Source: Bacteroidota bacterium (GTDB lineage: Bacteria; Bacteroidota; Bacteroidia; Bacteroidales; NBLH01). From it: a DNA stretch of 64,000 bases. The position numbers were made by a program, and so were the translations under genes. The DNA is taken from NCBI GenBank assembly GCA_025361565.1, contig JANYKN010000018.1, positions 124,001 through 188,000 of the forward strand, in the 5' to 3' direction. The notes below the pieces were generated by a model. The model saw nothing but the letters and a program-made list of their open reading frames with translations, made no database searches and was not told where the DNA came from. Positions 17,273-25,864 of this stretch are shown piece after piece (the stretch's first letter is position 1; each line of letters begins with the position of its first letter).

Positions 17273-18823
17273 TTAAAGTTTTTTAAGCAGATTTTTAAAA
17301 CTAACCAGACCATCAATAATTTCTGGTAATTTTTTAATTTCTACTCTTTCCTGTTCCATTGTATCGCGGTATCGTATGGTAACCGTTTTATCTTCCAACG
17401 ATTGATGATCAATGGTGATACAGAATGGTGTACCAATAGCATCATGTCTTCTGTAACGACGGCCAATGGTATCTTTTTCTTCGTATTGACAATTGAAATC
17501 AAATTGTAATTCCTTCATTATTTCACGGGCCATTTCAGGCAATCCATCCTTTTTCATCAAAGGCAATACTGCCACTTTTACAGGAGCTAATTGTGGTGGA
17601 ATCCTTAACACAACACGTTGATCGGTTGTACCATCTTCCTTTGTCAATGTTTCTTCGAAATATGCCGAAGATAAAACGGCAAGGAACATTCTGTCCAGAC
17701 CAATTGATGTTTCAACTACGTAAGGGACATACGATTCATTGGCTTCATTATCAAAATATTGCAGCTTTTTACCTGAGAATTCCTGATGGTTTTTCAAGTC
17801 AAAATCGGTGCGGGAATGGATGCCTTCTAATTCTTTGAAACCAAAAGGAAATTCAAATTCAACATCGGCCGCAGCATTGGCATAATGTGCCAATTTATCA
17901 TGATTGTGGAAACGGTATTTATTTTCGCCAAGACCAAGAGCTTTGTGCCATTTCATGCGGGTAGCTTTCCATTTCTCATACCAATGCATCTCATCGCCGG
18001 GTTTTACAAAATATTGCATTTCCATTTGCTCAAACTCACGCATACGGAAAATAAACTGACGTGCAACTATTTCATTTCTAAAGGCTTTTCCAATTTGAGC
18101 GATTCCGAATGGAATTTTCATCCTTCCTGTTTTTTGAACATTCAGGTAGTTTACAAAAATACCCTGTGCAGTTTCTGGACGCAAATAAATAACATTGGCA
18201 TCATCGCTCAACGAGCCAATTTTGGTATCGAACATTAAATTGAACTGCCTAACATCTGTCCAGTTTTTTGAACCTGAAATGGGACAAACAATCTCGCAAT
18301 CGATGATAATTTGCTTAAGTTCCTCAAGATTATCAGTTTCGAGTGCGGAAACGAATCGTTTGTTTAAAGCATCAATTTTAGCCTGGTTTTCAAGCACTCT
18401 TTGATTGGTGGCCAAAAATTGTGCTTCATCAAATGTATCGCCAAATTTGGCTTTTGCTTTTTCTACTTCCTTGTCAATTTTGGCTTGTATTTTAGCGCGA
18501 TGATCTTCGATTAGAACATCGGCGCGGTATCTTTTTTTGGAATCTTTGTTATCGATCAAAGGATCATTAAATGCATTTACGTGCCCAGAAGCTTTCCAAA
18601 CGGTAGGATGCATGAAAATGGCAGAATCGAGGCCTACAATTTCTTCGTTAAGCTTCACCATTGCCGACCACCAGTAGTTTTTGATATTGTTTTTTAATTC
18701 AACACCATTTTGGCCATAATCATAAACTGCACCTAATCCATCGTAAATTTCGCTAGAAGGAAAAATAAAACCATATTCCTTTGCGTGTGCTATAATTTTT
18801 TTAAACAAATCTTCGCTTGCCAT
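17273..18823 (-). CDS. glyQS: glycine--tRNA ligase, homodimeric (eukaryote/archaeal-like) type
   Basis: 516-aa class II aminoacyl-tRNA synthetase that charges tRNA-Gly; the single-chain alpha2 type rather than the alpha2-beta2 GlyQ/GlyS of E. coli. Motifs: IFPSSEIYDGLGAVYDYGQNG at the N-terminus, MFDTKIG...YLRPETAQGIFVNY, motif 2 IAQIGKAFRNEI and motif 3 VVETSIGLDRMFLAVL, followed by an anticodon-binding domain (~410-510, APVKVAVLPLMKK). Length is normal. It has a good -7 element 40 nt upstream, and yfhO follows in the same direction. Confidence 0.96.
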   Translation of the reverse strand: MASEDLFKKIIAHAKEYGFIFPSSEIYDGLGAVYDYGQNGVELKNNIKNYWWSAMVKLNEEIVGLDSAIFMHPTVWKASGHVNAFNDPLIDNKDSKKRYRADVLIEDHRAKIQAKIDKEVEKAKAKFGDTFDEAQFLATNQRVLENQAKIDALNKRFVSALETDNLEELKQIIIDCEIVCPISGSKNWTDVRQFNLMFDTKIGSLSDDANVIYLRPETAQGIFVNYLNVQKTGRMKIPFGIAQIGKAFRNEIVARQFIFRMREFEQMEMQYFVKPGDEMHWYEKWKATRMKWHKALGLGENKYRFHNHDKLAHYANAAADVEFEFPFGFKELEGIHSRTDFDLKNHQEFSGKKLQYFDNEANESYVPYVVETSIGLDRMFLAVLSSAYFEETLTKEDGTTDQRVVLRIPPQLAPVKVAVLPLMKKDGLPEMAREIMKELQFDFNCQYEEKDTIGRRYRRHDAIGTPFCITIDHQSLEDKTVTIRYRDTMEQERVEIKKLPEIIDGLVSFKNLLKKL

Positions 18824-18862
18824 ACTTCTGCTCCTATCAAAAATGTTATTTTTTTAAGTTTG

Positions 18863-18870
18863 CAAATGTA
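18863..18870 (-). promoter_or_regulatory. -7 element of the glyQS promoter
   Basis: TACATTTG on the minus strand (TAnnTTTG), about 40 nt before the glyQS start codon, with an imperfect -33 (TTAG) at the expected distance. Confidence 0.55.
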
Positions 18871-19028
18871 TGAAAATGTTGATTCTAATCCTAAATTAAA
18901 TAATGAATTATGTTTTTGAATGCATGCAATCCGGATTTGAAACATCAACACCGATAAAATGATTGATAATTCAACCAAGTGGCACTAATCTATAATGGGG
19001 AAAAGTAAAATAGGTTACTTATCTTGAC

Positions 19029-19167
19029 AAAAAAATATCCCAGGTTAACGGACGTAAAACCTGGGATTTGAAAAACTATTGGATTAACTACTAAAAATAA
19101 AAAAAAACTATAAACAATTAAAAACTTAAAACACTACTTGTTCTATTCCAAAAATTGCTTTTAACCC
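19029..19167 (-). ncRNA. candidate small RNA or leader upstream of glyQS
   Basis: On the minus strand a perfect -7 box TAAATTTG (19173-19180) with GTTG 20 nt upstream (19201-19204) predicts a start near 19167. About 120 nt on lies a 10-bp stem ATCCCAGGTT (19037-19046) / AACCTGGGAT (19058-19067) followed by seven T: a good intrinsic terminator. No ORF with a start codon lies between. It could be an independent ~139-nt RNA, or an attenuated leader for glyQS ~200 nt downstream, though glyQS also has its own promoter. Confidence 0.4.
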
Positions 19168-19362
19168 TTCTTCAAATTTACCAATTGTAACCAAAAGGAA
19201 CAACACGGCTATCTTAAATTTAAGATAAATTTATCATAAATTGAATAAAAAAATAAGGCGCTACAAGATTTTTAGGGGATTTCTTATTTGGAATGAATTA
19301 AGATTTGGGGAAATAGATTCATGGACTGGCTATACATTCTGAATTAATACAAATTATGAAAT

Positions 19363-19404
19363 AAAAAAAGTTATGCTCAGTAATAAATATGAAGCATAAC
19401 TTTT
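19363..19404 (-). terminator. intrinsic terminator of the DUF4494 gene
   Basis: Stem AAAAGTTATGC (19366-19376) / GCATAACTTTT (19394-19404); read leftward it ends in a T run. It lies ~45 nt beyond the DUF4494 stop codon. Confidence 0.8.
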
Positions 19405-19449
19405 ATAATTATTTAAAAAAGAATGTATTATTTGCAAAATTCTTTGTCT

Positions 19450-19944
19450 CTATAATTCTTCTTCTTTTTCAAACTCCAAATCCTCAACGGGCTTTAAATG
19501 TTCAGGAATTTCGGCTTTTTCAAAATAAGGGAATACATCCATAATGGTAGATTGCTGGATGGCCGGTATTTCAAAATCACTAACCATTCCGTGCATAGCA
19601 TTTTCGGTATTGTCGTAAGCTTCTTTTAAATTGTTGGCTTGTATAAGCATATACGTATTGGTGCGGCGTTCCACCTTTTTTTCTTCATCATAACCAATAT
19701 ATGTAACTTTTACTTTAAACCATTTGTCACCATCCTCATTGGGTATTAGATCGCTATAATTGGCAATTTTAATATTGGTAACCGTAAATTCTCCAGAAAT
19801 ATAAGGTTTCAACATTTCATGAATTCTTTTTTCAGCTTCGGTAAACGAAACAGCATCGACCAAATAAGGTTCAGAAACCATTTTTTCTTTACCATTCTGA
19901 TCCATTTTCATATATTTTACCTTACATTCGAACCATGTGCTCAT
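19450..19944 (-). CDS. DUF4494 family protein
   Basis: 164-aa soluble protein of a family found almost only in Bacteroidota; function unknown. It has two similar halves: WFECKVKYMKMDQNGKEKMVSEPYLVDAVSFTEAEKRIHEML and WFKVKVTYIGYDEEKKVERRTNTYMLIQANNLKEAYDNTENAM, each a strand-turn-strand-helix unit, so the protein is an internal duplication. The tail is very acidic (LEFEKEEEL). It forms a single-gene unit with its own promoter and terminator. Confidence 0.85.
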   Translation of the reverse strand: MSTWFECKVKYMKMDQNGKEKMVSEPYLVDAVSFTEAEKRIHEMLKPYISGEFTVTNIKIANYSDLIPNEDGDKWFKVKVTYIGYDEEKKVERRTNTYMLIQANNLKEAYDNTENAMHGMVSDFEIPAIQQSTIMDVFPYFEKAEIPEHLKPVEDLEFEKEEEL

Positions 19945-19979
19945 GCTATATTTTTTAGTGTTTATTTATTTTTGAGGCG

Positions 19980-19987
19980 CAAAGATA
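19980..19987 (-). promoter_or_regulatory. -7 element of the DUF4494 promoter
   Basis: TATCTTTG on the minus strand, a TAnnTTTG match ~36 nt before the start codon. No clear -33. Confidence 0.5.
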
Positions 19988-20100
19988 ATCTTAATATTTT
20001 AAATGAATTATTTTAAATGAAAATTGATTTGGCTCCTAATCTGGTTAATTTTGATTTCTTTTAATTTTATTGTTTAATCAAAACCAAGCTATGATTATTG

Positions 20101-20108
20101 TATATTTG
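20101..20108 (+). promoter_or_regulatory. -7 element of the CPBP protease promoter
   Basis: TATATTTG, a TAnnTTTG match, 23 nt before the ATG at 20131. It overlaps an upstream TTG-initiated extension of the frame (20098), which argues for the ATG start. Confidence 0.55.
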
Positions 20109-20130
20109 CAAGCCAAATTTATATTGTTTT

Positions 20131-21093
20131 ATGATAGCAGAATCCTTTAAAAACGCTCCTAATTTCACAAAATTTATATTCATCCTCTTTTCCATTTTAG
20201 TTGGATGTGTTTTTTTTGTGGTTATTGGAATTCTAATATCAATCCCCATCTTTGGTGTTAATATCAATGATTTTTCAGGATCGCTCAACGCTTCAAATCC
20301 TGCAAATATTTCTGTCCTCAAATTTTTACAAGCTTTTTATTCTATTGGAATGTTCATTTTTCCTGCGTTTATAATCGCTTTATTTTTTAATGGTAAAATA
20401 GGGGAATATCTTCAAATCAAAAAAATTCCATCTCCATTGTCTATTGTATTTGTTTGCCTGATCATGTTTTTTGCTTTGCCATTAATCAATTATCTGATGT
20501 TGTTGAACCAAAGCATTACATTTCCAGCTTCAATGGCAGGTTTGGAAACTGAACTAAAATCGCTTGAAAAAGAAGCCGAAGTAATAAGTGGCTCCTTTCT
20601 TAAAGCCAATTCATTTTCTGTATATCTTGCTAATATGCTGGTAATGGCTGTTATTCCAGCAATTGGGGAGGAATTTATGTTTCGTGGAATTTTTCAACGA
20701 ATGTTTAAGGATTGGACCAAAAATATTCACATTGCCATATGGCTTGCTGCGATACTTTTTAGCGCCATGCATATGCAATTTTACGGATTTATTCCACGTA
20801 TGTTATTGGGTGCTTTTTTTGGATATTTATTCTACTGGTCCGGTAATTTGTGGCTTTCTGTCTTAGCTCATTTTGTAAATAATAGTATCGCTGTAACAGC
20901 CTTTTATTTAAATGGCGAAATTGCTGAAAAGGCTGACAAAATAGGAACAGACAAAGGCATTAATGCCGCATTATTTTTTAGCATTTTGATGGTTTTATTA
21001 CTCATTTATACAATAATAAAAATTGAAAATGAAAAACGCATAAAAACAAATTTTTCAGAACCAAAACTAAATCATGATGAAAACAAAATTTGA
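20131..21093 (+). CDS. CPBP-family intramembrane metalloprotease
   Basis: 320 aa with about eight hydrophobic segments. The CPBP (Abi/CAAX protease) signature is present: motif 1 IGEEFMFRGIFQRM with the paired glutamates and arginine, and motif 2 FSAMHMQFYGFIPRMLLGAFFG, followed by LWLSVLAHFVNNS. These conserved Glu and His residues are expected to form the active site in the membrane. The natural substrate is unknown. A -7 box just upstream supports the ATG at 20131 over the earlier TTG. The stop overlaps the cupin gene by 20 bp, so the two are translationally coupled. Confidence 0.9.
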   Translation: MIAESFKNAPNFTKFIFILFSILVGCVFFVVIGILISIPIFGVNINDFSGSLNASNPANISVLKFLQAFYSIGMFIFPAFIIALFFNGKIGEYLQIKKIPSPLSIVFVCLIMFFALPLINYLMLLNQSITFPASMAGLETELKSLEKEAEVISGSFLKANSFSVYLANMLVMAVIPAIGEEFMFRGIFQRMFKDWTKNIHIAIWLAAILFSAMHMQFYGFIPRMLLGAFFGYLFYWSGNLWLSVLAHFVNNSIAVTAFYLNGEIAEKADKIGTDKGINAALFFSILMVLLLIYTIIKIENEKRIKTNFSEPKLNHDENKI

Positions 21094-21397
21094 TATTGAA
21101 AATGCGGAGGTCATATTTAATCAGAATGGCGTAGTTGGTAAAAAAATACTAAAACAAGGAAACCTTGAATACCTGTATCTGAAATTTGAGCCATATAGCG
21201 GAACTGATGACCACGTTCAGGAAAATTTAATGACTTTTTTCATCGTTAGTGGGCAAGCAAAACTAATTATCGATAGCAAGGAAAACCAAGTAAGTAAAGG
21301 TGAATTAATAGAAATACCAGCGGGCTCAAACAGGAAATGGATAAATTCAGGGAATGAAATCCTGGAACTTTTTGTAATCAAAACCATCCTGCAATAA
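21074..21397 (+). CDS. small cupin-domain protein
   Basis: 107-aa single-domain cupin. The barrel is visible as YLKFEPYSGTDDHVQENLMTFFIVSGQAKLIIDSKENQVSKGELIEIPAGSNRKWINSGNEILELFVI. The usual metal ligands G(X)5HXH(X)3,4E are only partly kept (DDHVQEN), so metal binding is uncertain. It begins inside the end of the CPBP protease gene, implying shared expression. Function unknown. Confidence 0.85.
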   Translation: MMKTKFDIENAEVIFNQNGVVGKKILKQGNLEYLYLKFEPYSGTDDHVQENLMTFFIVSGQAKLIIDSKENQVSKGELIEIPAGSNRKWINSGNEILELFVIKTILQ

Positions 21398-21419
21398 AAC
21401 CAAAGTATAAATTTGACAT

Positions 21420-21450
21420 AAAAAAAGCCCGGACAATATTGCCCAGGCTA
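21420..21450 (-). terminator. intrinsic terminator of the PfkB kinase gene
   Basis: Imperfect palindrome around CAATATTG (21427-21450, AGCC.GG outer arm pairing with CC.GGCT); on the minus strand it runs into seven T, 25 nt beyond the kinase stop. Confidence 0.75.
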
Positions 21451-21474
21451 CTATCTCAAAATAAATTCTGAAAA

Positions 21475-22398
21475 TTAATGCACTTTGTAATCAAAATTAA
21501 CAAGATCTACAAATCGTAAAACGCGATCATAAATTTCCTCTTTGGTCAGATTTTGCAATCTTTCTGTTCCAAACTTCTCTACACAAAATGAAGCTAGTGC
21601 TGAACCAAAGATGACTGCATTTTTCATGTTCGCAAAAGAAATATCGCCACTTTTTGCAAGATATCCGGCAAATCCGCCTGCAAATGTGTCGCCTGCACCG
21701 GTTGGGTCAAATACTTCTTCGAGCGGCAAAGCAGGAGCATAAAACACTTGTGTTTCGTCAAATAAAAGTGCACCATGTTCACCTTTTTTAATAATAACAA
21801 TATTAGGTCCCATTTTACGTATTGCTTTTGCTGCCTTTATCAGAGAATATTCTCCTGACAACTGCCTGGCTTCCTCATCATTAACAGAAATAACGTCAAC
21901 CATTGCAATGGTATTTTTCAATTCGTCAAGCATAATATCCATCCAAAAATTCATGGTATCCATGATGATTAATCGAGGCCGAGTGGTCATTTGCTCAATA
22001 ACTTGCCTTTGCACAACGGGTGAAAGGTTACCCAATATTAAATATTCCGTGTTTTTATAGGCATCTGGTACAATTGGATTAAAAGTGCCCAAAGAATTAA
22101 GCTCGGTAACAAGAGTATCTCTCGAGTTCATATCGTTGTGATATTTCCCTGACCAGAAAAAAGTTTTCTCTTCTTTTTTGATTTGAATACCTTTTACATC
22201 AATATTATGGTTTTCTAAAAGAGTGATATTCTCTTTTTCAAAATCGCCCCCAACTACAGATACAACTTGTGGCTGTGCTCCGGCATAAGACGCGGCTAAA
22301 CTAATATAAGTACCAGCACCACCAAGGATTTTATCGGTCTTTCCAAAAGGTGTTTCAATTGCATCATAAGCCACACTACCAACTACTAATAATTTCAT
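21475..22398 (-). CDS. PfkB-family carbohydrate/nucleoside kinase
   Basis: 307-aa ribokinase-fold kinase. The start at 22398 gives MKLLVVGSVAYDAIETPFGK, the normal family N-terminus; an upstream ATG at 22464 would add 22 residues. LGGAGTYISLAASYAGA is the first PfkB signature and DPTGAGDTFAGGFAGYL the second, containing the catalytic aspartate. Substrate cannot be read from the sequence; homologues in Bacteroidota are often annotated as sugar kinases. It has its own terminator and stands divergent from the tRNA-Asn gene. Confidence 0.9.
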   Translation of the reverse strand: MKLLVVGSVAYDAIETPFGKTDKILGGAGTYISLAASYAGAQPQVVSVVGGDFEKENITLLENHNIDVKGIQIKKEEKTFFWSGKYHNDMNSRDTLVTELNSLGTFNPIVPDAYKNTEYLILGNLSPVVQRQVIEQMTTRPRLIIMDTMNFWMDIMLDELKNTIAMVDVISVNDEEARQLSGEYSLIKAAKAIRKMGPNIVIIKKGEHGALLFDETQVFYAPALPLEEVFDPTGAGDTFAGGFAGYLAKSGDISFANMKNAVIFGSALASFCVEKFGTERLQNLTKEEIYDRVLRFVDLVNFDYKVH

Positions 22399-22548
22399 AA
22401 GTTTTAGTTTATTGATTGATATAAATTTAATAAAAATATTTGAATTACGCATAAAAACGGTCAAATATAAGAAGACAAAAGTTTCAAACCTTCATTCTTA
22501 TGAAAGAAAATAATTTTTAAATTATTTTTCCACTTTTTTTCCAAATAT

Positions 22549-22579
22549 TTTGCAAATGTAAAAAAAGAAACTACTTTTG
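22549..22579 (+). promoter_or_regulatory. consensus promoter of tRNA-Asn
   Basis: TTTG (22549-22552), 19-nt spacer, TACTTTTG (22572-22579): a full match to the Bacteroidota -33/-7 consensus, 16 nt before the tRNA 5' end. It is the best promoter in the window and validates the -7 calls elsewhere. Confidence 0.85.
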
Positions 22580-22595
22580 CCACTCGAAATTGAAT

Positions 22596-22669
22596 TCTCG
22601 CTTAGCTCAGTTGGTTAGAGCATCTGACTGTTAATCAGAGGGTCCAAGGTTCAAGTCCTTGAGCGAGAG
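22596..22669 (+). tRNA. tRNA-Asn (anticodon GTT)
   Basis: 74 nt with all arms: acceptor TCTCGCT (22596-22602) pairs with AGCGAGA (22662-22668); D arm GCTCAGTTGGTTAGAGC; anticodon stem TCTGA/TCAGA around CTGTTAA with GTT at 22630-22632; T arm with GGTTCAAGTCC; discriminator G at 22669. Only CA of the CCA end may be encoded, offset by a base, so CCA is probably added after transcription. Confidence 0.97.
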
Positions 22670-22671
22670 CA

Positions 22672-22698
22672 AAAAGCCACCAAACGGTGGCTTTTCTG
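22672..22698 (+). terminator. intrinsic terminator of tRNA-Asn
   Basis: Perfect 10-bp stem AAAAGCCACC (22672-22681) / GGTGGCTTTT (22686-22695) with loop AAAC, directly after the tRNA. Confidence 0.9.
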
Positions 22699-22729
22699 TT
22701 TTATATACTTTGCAGAAACTATGTTCTAT

Positions 22730-22761
22730 AAAATATAAAAGCAAGTCACATGGCTTGCTTT
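22730..22761 (-). terminator. intrinsic terminator of the heme gene cluster
   Basis: Stem AAAGCAAG (22738-22745) / CTTGCTTT (22754-22761); on the minus strand followed by a T-rich TTATATTTTAT tract. It lies 30 nt beyond the hemH stop. Confidence 0.75.
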
Positions 22762-22791
22762 ATAGACTTAAAAAAACTGAATAACAGCGGA

Positions 22792-23793
22792 TTAGAGTGC
22801 AATTTTCTTAACAGCCTCAACCCAATATTCCTCCGCATTTAAGCTTTCGACCATTTGTAGTTTTTCGCCACCCAATTCTTTAAATAATTCTGCATATTCG
22901 GTGGCAATTTCAAAATTGGTTTCGAGGCAATCGGCAACAAAAGAAAGTGGAATTACCAAAAGCTTTTTAACTCCTTGTTTTGCTTTTTCTTCAATTACTT
23001 TATCGGCAAAGGGGTTTAACCATTTTTTACCAAAACGCGATTGGAAACAAATACTGTAATCACTCTCTTTTAATTCAAGTTTCGTAGCAATTAAACGCAT
23101 GGTTTCATAACATTGAGCCTGGTAGCAAAAACGGTTTGCCTGATTTATTTCCGTTTTGCAATGATGTTTTTCGCAAGTTTCGTTAAAATGTGTTTCTTCA
23201 ACTTGATTGACCGGTAATCCATGAAAACTGAACAAAATATGATCGTATGTTTTTGGATTGTATGGATTTAATCGCTGAATCCAAGAATTGATAAAAGCTG
23301 GATGATTATAAAATTCGTTAACAATTTGGATATTTGGTATTTCGGACCATTTTTGAACAATCTGCAAAAAATATTCAATAACCGAACCACTGGTTGATGA
23401 AGCGTATTGCGGAAACAAAGGAACGAAAACTATTTTTGAAAAATGTTGCATGCGGATATTTTCCAGGGTCTTTACCAACGACGGTTCACCAAAACGCATG
23501 GTCAGAAAAAATTTAGTAGTTTCGGATTTTTCCTCATTTAGTTTATTTACCAAATTGGTGCCATGGTAAATAATTGGCGAGCCATTCTCTGTCCAAACTT
23601 TTTTATACATTTTTGAAGATTTTGATGCCCTGAATGGCACAATAATCAGGTTAACCAATATCAATCTGGCCAAATATGGCAAATCAATTACCCGGTAGTC
23701 ATTTAAAAACTTTGAAAGAAATTTACGGACTTTGTTTTTATCAGGACCATCGGGTGTACCAAGATTGATAAGGATTACAGCAGTTTTATTCAT
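22792..23793 (-). CDS. hemH: ferrochelatase
   Basis: 333 aa; inserts Fe2+ into protoporphyrin IX, the last step of protoheme synthesis. Typical segments: VILINLGTPDGPDKNKVRKFLSKFLND at the N-terminus, VFVPLFPQYASSTSGSV, the active-site histidine in ILFSFHGLPVNQV, and LLVIPLSFVADCLETNFEI with the catalytic glutamate. Several cysteines lie in the central HFNETCEKHHC and CYQAQC stretch; whether they bind Fe-S is not clear. Last gene of the heme cluster, 10 bp behind the cytochrome-b-like gene. Confidence 0.96.
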   Translation of the reverse strand: MNKTAVILINLGTPDGPDKNKVRKFLSKFLNDYRVIDLPYLARLILVNLIIVPFRASKSSKMYKKVWTENGSPIIYHGTNLVNKLNEEKSETTKFFLTMRFGEPSLVKTLENIRMQHFSKIVFVPLFPQYASSTSGSVIEYFLQIVQKWSEIPNIQIVNEFYNHPAFINSWIQRLNPYNPKTYDHILFSFHGLPVNQVEETHFNETCEKHHCKTEINQANRFCYQAQCYETMRLIATKLELKESDYSICFQSRFGKKWLNPFADKVIEEKAKQGVKKLLVIPLSFVADCLETNFEIATEYAELFKELGGEKLQMVESLNAEEYWVEAVKKIAL

Positions 23794-23803
23794 TTATAAT
23801 CTT

Positions 23804-24250
23804 TTACATATATTTATAATAAAGATAAAAACCCAACGAAATAAAGGTAATTGAGGTTGCTGCACCATAATAAAACAATGCATATTTGAATTTATCCTTA
23901 CTGGTTATGGCTTTGCTGGTAAAAAATCTACCTATTTGAGCAATAAGTAAAGCAAATAGCATGACACTGAAATGCTCAATTGCCCAAAATTGCGAATTTT
24001 GTTTTTTTATCAATTCTTCAACCGGGAGTTTCCGTAAATCTTCGGAAGGATCTACAAAAAAATAAAGGACAACACCCAAAATAAAACCCATGTAGAGCAG
24101 GGCAATGAATATGTATTCCAAATAAACATGTGATTTTTTATATTCATTTTTAAACATCACCCCCTTTAATGCGTATAAACAAAGAATAATAGCCACTATT
24201 GTAAAAAGTGCACTTGACCAGACATGAATGGTAACGAGTATTTTATGCAT
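23804..24250 (-). CDS. cytochrome-b-like four-helix membrane protein in the heme cluster
   Basis: 148 aa with four membrane helices (~5-28, 43-66, 90-110, 122-143). Histidines sit in or next to the helices (H2, H8, H41) and in FWAIEHFSVMLFALLIAQIGR, a segment I recognise from small Bacteroidota proteins labelled cytochrome B. Sandwiched between hemG and hemH, 10 bp from hemH, so it may take part in late heme synthesis, for example as an electron acceptor or heme-binding partner. It is not HemJ by any motif I can see. Function is inferred from context. Confidence 0.6.
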   Translation of the reverse strand: MHKILVTIHVWSSALFTIVAIILCLYALKGVMFKNEYKKSHVYLEYIFIALLYMGFILGVVLYFFVDPSEDLRKLPVEELIKKQNSQFWAIEHFSVMLFALLIAQIGRFFTSKAITSKDKFKYALFYYGAATSITFISLGFYLYYKYM

Positions 24251-24397
24251 GGATATGATTAATAAAATATATATGGTTTTTCTTCTTCTTTGAAATGCCT
24301 ATAAAAGAAATATCTTTTGAACAATAATAATTATAAATATTTGAACACTACCATATTACATAAATATTAGAACAATTTATAGACTAAGAAATTAATC

Positions 24398-25771
24398 TTA
24401 AATATTGGTTTTCAGTAATTGATCTGCCAATTCTTTGCCTTGCTTTATTCTATCAGCCATACCAATTCCTCCACGTAAATTACCGCCAATTAATAATCCC
24501 GGAAAATCCATTTGAATTTTGTCAATGGTATCGAACCGAATTCCACTATCTGCGCCATATTGCGGAATGGCGTGGTTGTATCTTGTTAATTTAAATAAAT
24601 CGGGTTTAAATTCCGACAGATCCATTAAATCTGTGGTTTCTTTTTCCACCATTTCCCTAATTTTATCATCTGATAAATATGTTAGCTCAGCTTTGCGCAC
24701 ACCTCCCATAAAAATGGTAAGCAATGCGCCTTCCTTTGGTGCTTTATCTGACAAAAATGCGGATAAAAATAAATAACCAAGCACATCCCTGTTTTCCTTA
24801 AATGGAATTAAACCTCCAAAACCATCAAGCGGTCGGCCTTTCCACGTTTTAAAACCAAGTGTTACTTCTATAACTTTTGCGTAAGTAAGATTGGTCATTT
24901 TATTCATTTCGTTGGCTGGAATAAATGGCAAAATCTTATCAAGGGCATAAGCTCCCGTAGCGGTGATAACCTTTTTGGCCGCAATTTCGATTTGTTTATC
25001 CCCATTTTGACCAGTGATTATATAAAGACCATTTTCATGATTTATTTGGATGTTTTTTACTCCCAAATCGAAATTTTCAGGTTTTGATGCTTGATAAAGT
25101 GCATTTGTTAAAGAAGACAATCCATTTTTGGCAGAAAACACTTTGCGGGTAACTTTTTTTGACTGCTCATCCTTTTTTTGAAATGATTTTTTGATTGAAC
25201 CACCAATGAAACTACCAAAGTCTTGCTCTAAATTCCATAATTTGGGAAGGGCATATTTTGGTACCAGATAATTTGGATCGCCTGCATAAACACCTAAAAT
25301 AAAAGGGTCGATGGCGTAATCCAAAAAGCTTTGGCCCATTCTGCGTTTTACCAATTCGGCAAGCGTTTCGTGCGGATTTGTGCCTTTTCGGCGAAATGGC
25401 TCACCAAGAATTCTGAACTTATCTTTTAAAGTAAACAATGGGGTTTTAATACCCTCTTTTAAGCCAGAAGGCAGTTTTTCCCATTTGCCATTTTTAAGGA
25501 TATAACGCTTATTTACCGCATCATTGGCTACTTCCAACTCACATAATCCTTTTAAATCTTCAAATAGATCAAACACTTCGGCAGTTCCAACCACACCAGT
25601 ATTTGGACCTTCCTCGTAATTAAAGTCATTTTCTTGCATGGAATGAATTACACCGCCTGGCCTGTCCAATAAATCGAGTACTTTAAAATCAGCCCCAGCT
25701 TTATTTAAATAAAAAGCAGTGGTTAAGCCGGTTAGTCCGGCACCAATGATTACAATGTCTTTTTGCTCCAT
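24398..25771 (-). CDS. hemG: protoporphyrinogen oxidase, FAD-dependent (HemG/HemY type)
   Basis: 457 aa. Oxidises protoporphyrinogen IX (or, as in Gram-positive HemY, coproporphyrinogen III) with FAD. Dinucleotide-binding motif IIGAGLTGLTTAFYLNKAG at residues 7-25, then DRPGGVIHS; the C-terminal FAD motif is LIGGNLRGGIGMADRIKQGKELADQL. This is the flavin monoamine-oxidase-like family, not the small flavodoxin-like HemG of E. coli, despite the shared symbol. HemN in the next gene makes protoporphyrinogen IX, so the protoporphyrin-dependent branch is expected. Confidence 0.94.
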   Translation of the reverse strand: MEQKDIVIIGAGLTGLTTAFYLNKAGADFKVLDLLDRPGGVIHSMQENDFNYEEGPNTGVVGTAEVFDLFEDLKGLCELEVANDAVNKRYILKNGKWEKLPSGLKEGIKTPLFTLKDKFRILGEPFRRKGTNPHETLAELVKRRMGQSFLDYAIDPFILGVYAGDPNYLVPKYALPKLWNLEQDFGSFIGGSIKKSFQKKDEQSKKVTRKVFSAKNGLSSLTNALYQASKPENFDLGVKNIQINHENGLYIITGQNGDKQIEIAAKKVITATGAYALDKILPFIPANEMNKMTNLTYAKVIEVTLGFKTWKGRPLDGFGGLIPFKENRDVLGYLFLSAFLSDKAPKEGALLTIFMGGVRKAELTYLSDDKIREMVEKETTDLMDLSEFKPDLFKLTRYNHAIPQYGADSGIRFDTIDKIQMDFPGLLIGGNLRGGIGMADRIKQGKELADQLLKTNI

Positions 25772-25864
25772 TTTCTTATTGAATATTGTTTATTGACAAT
25801 TTTTTCAGTAGCTGCAATTAAAGCCAGTTTAATTATCTAATTTCAAATGACTAATTTCTATTTT

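Noticed and set aside
19211-19226. Perfect palindrome ATCTTAAATTTAAGAT
   Set aside because: Only A/T-rich, no gene start next to it and no second copy seen; likely to occur by chance in this composition.
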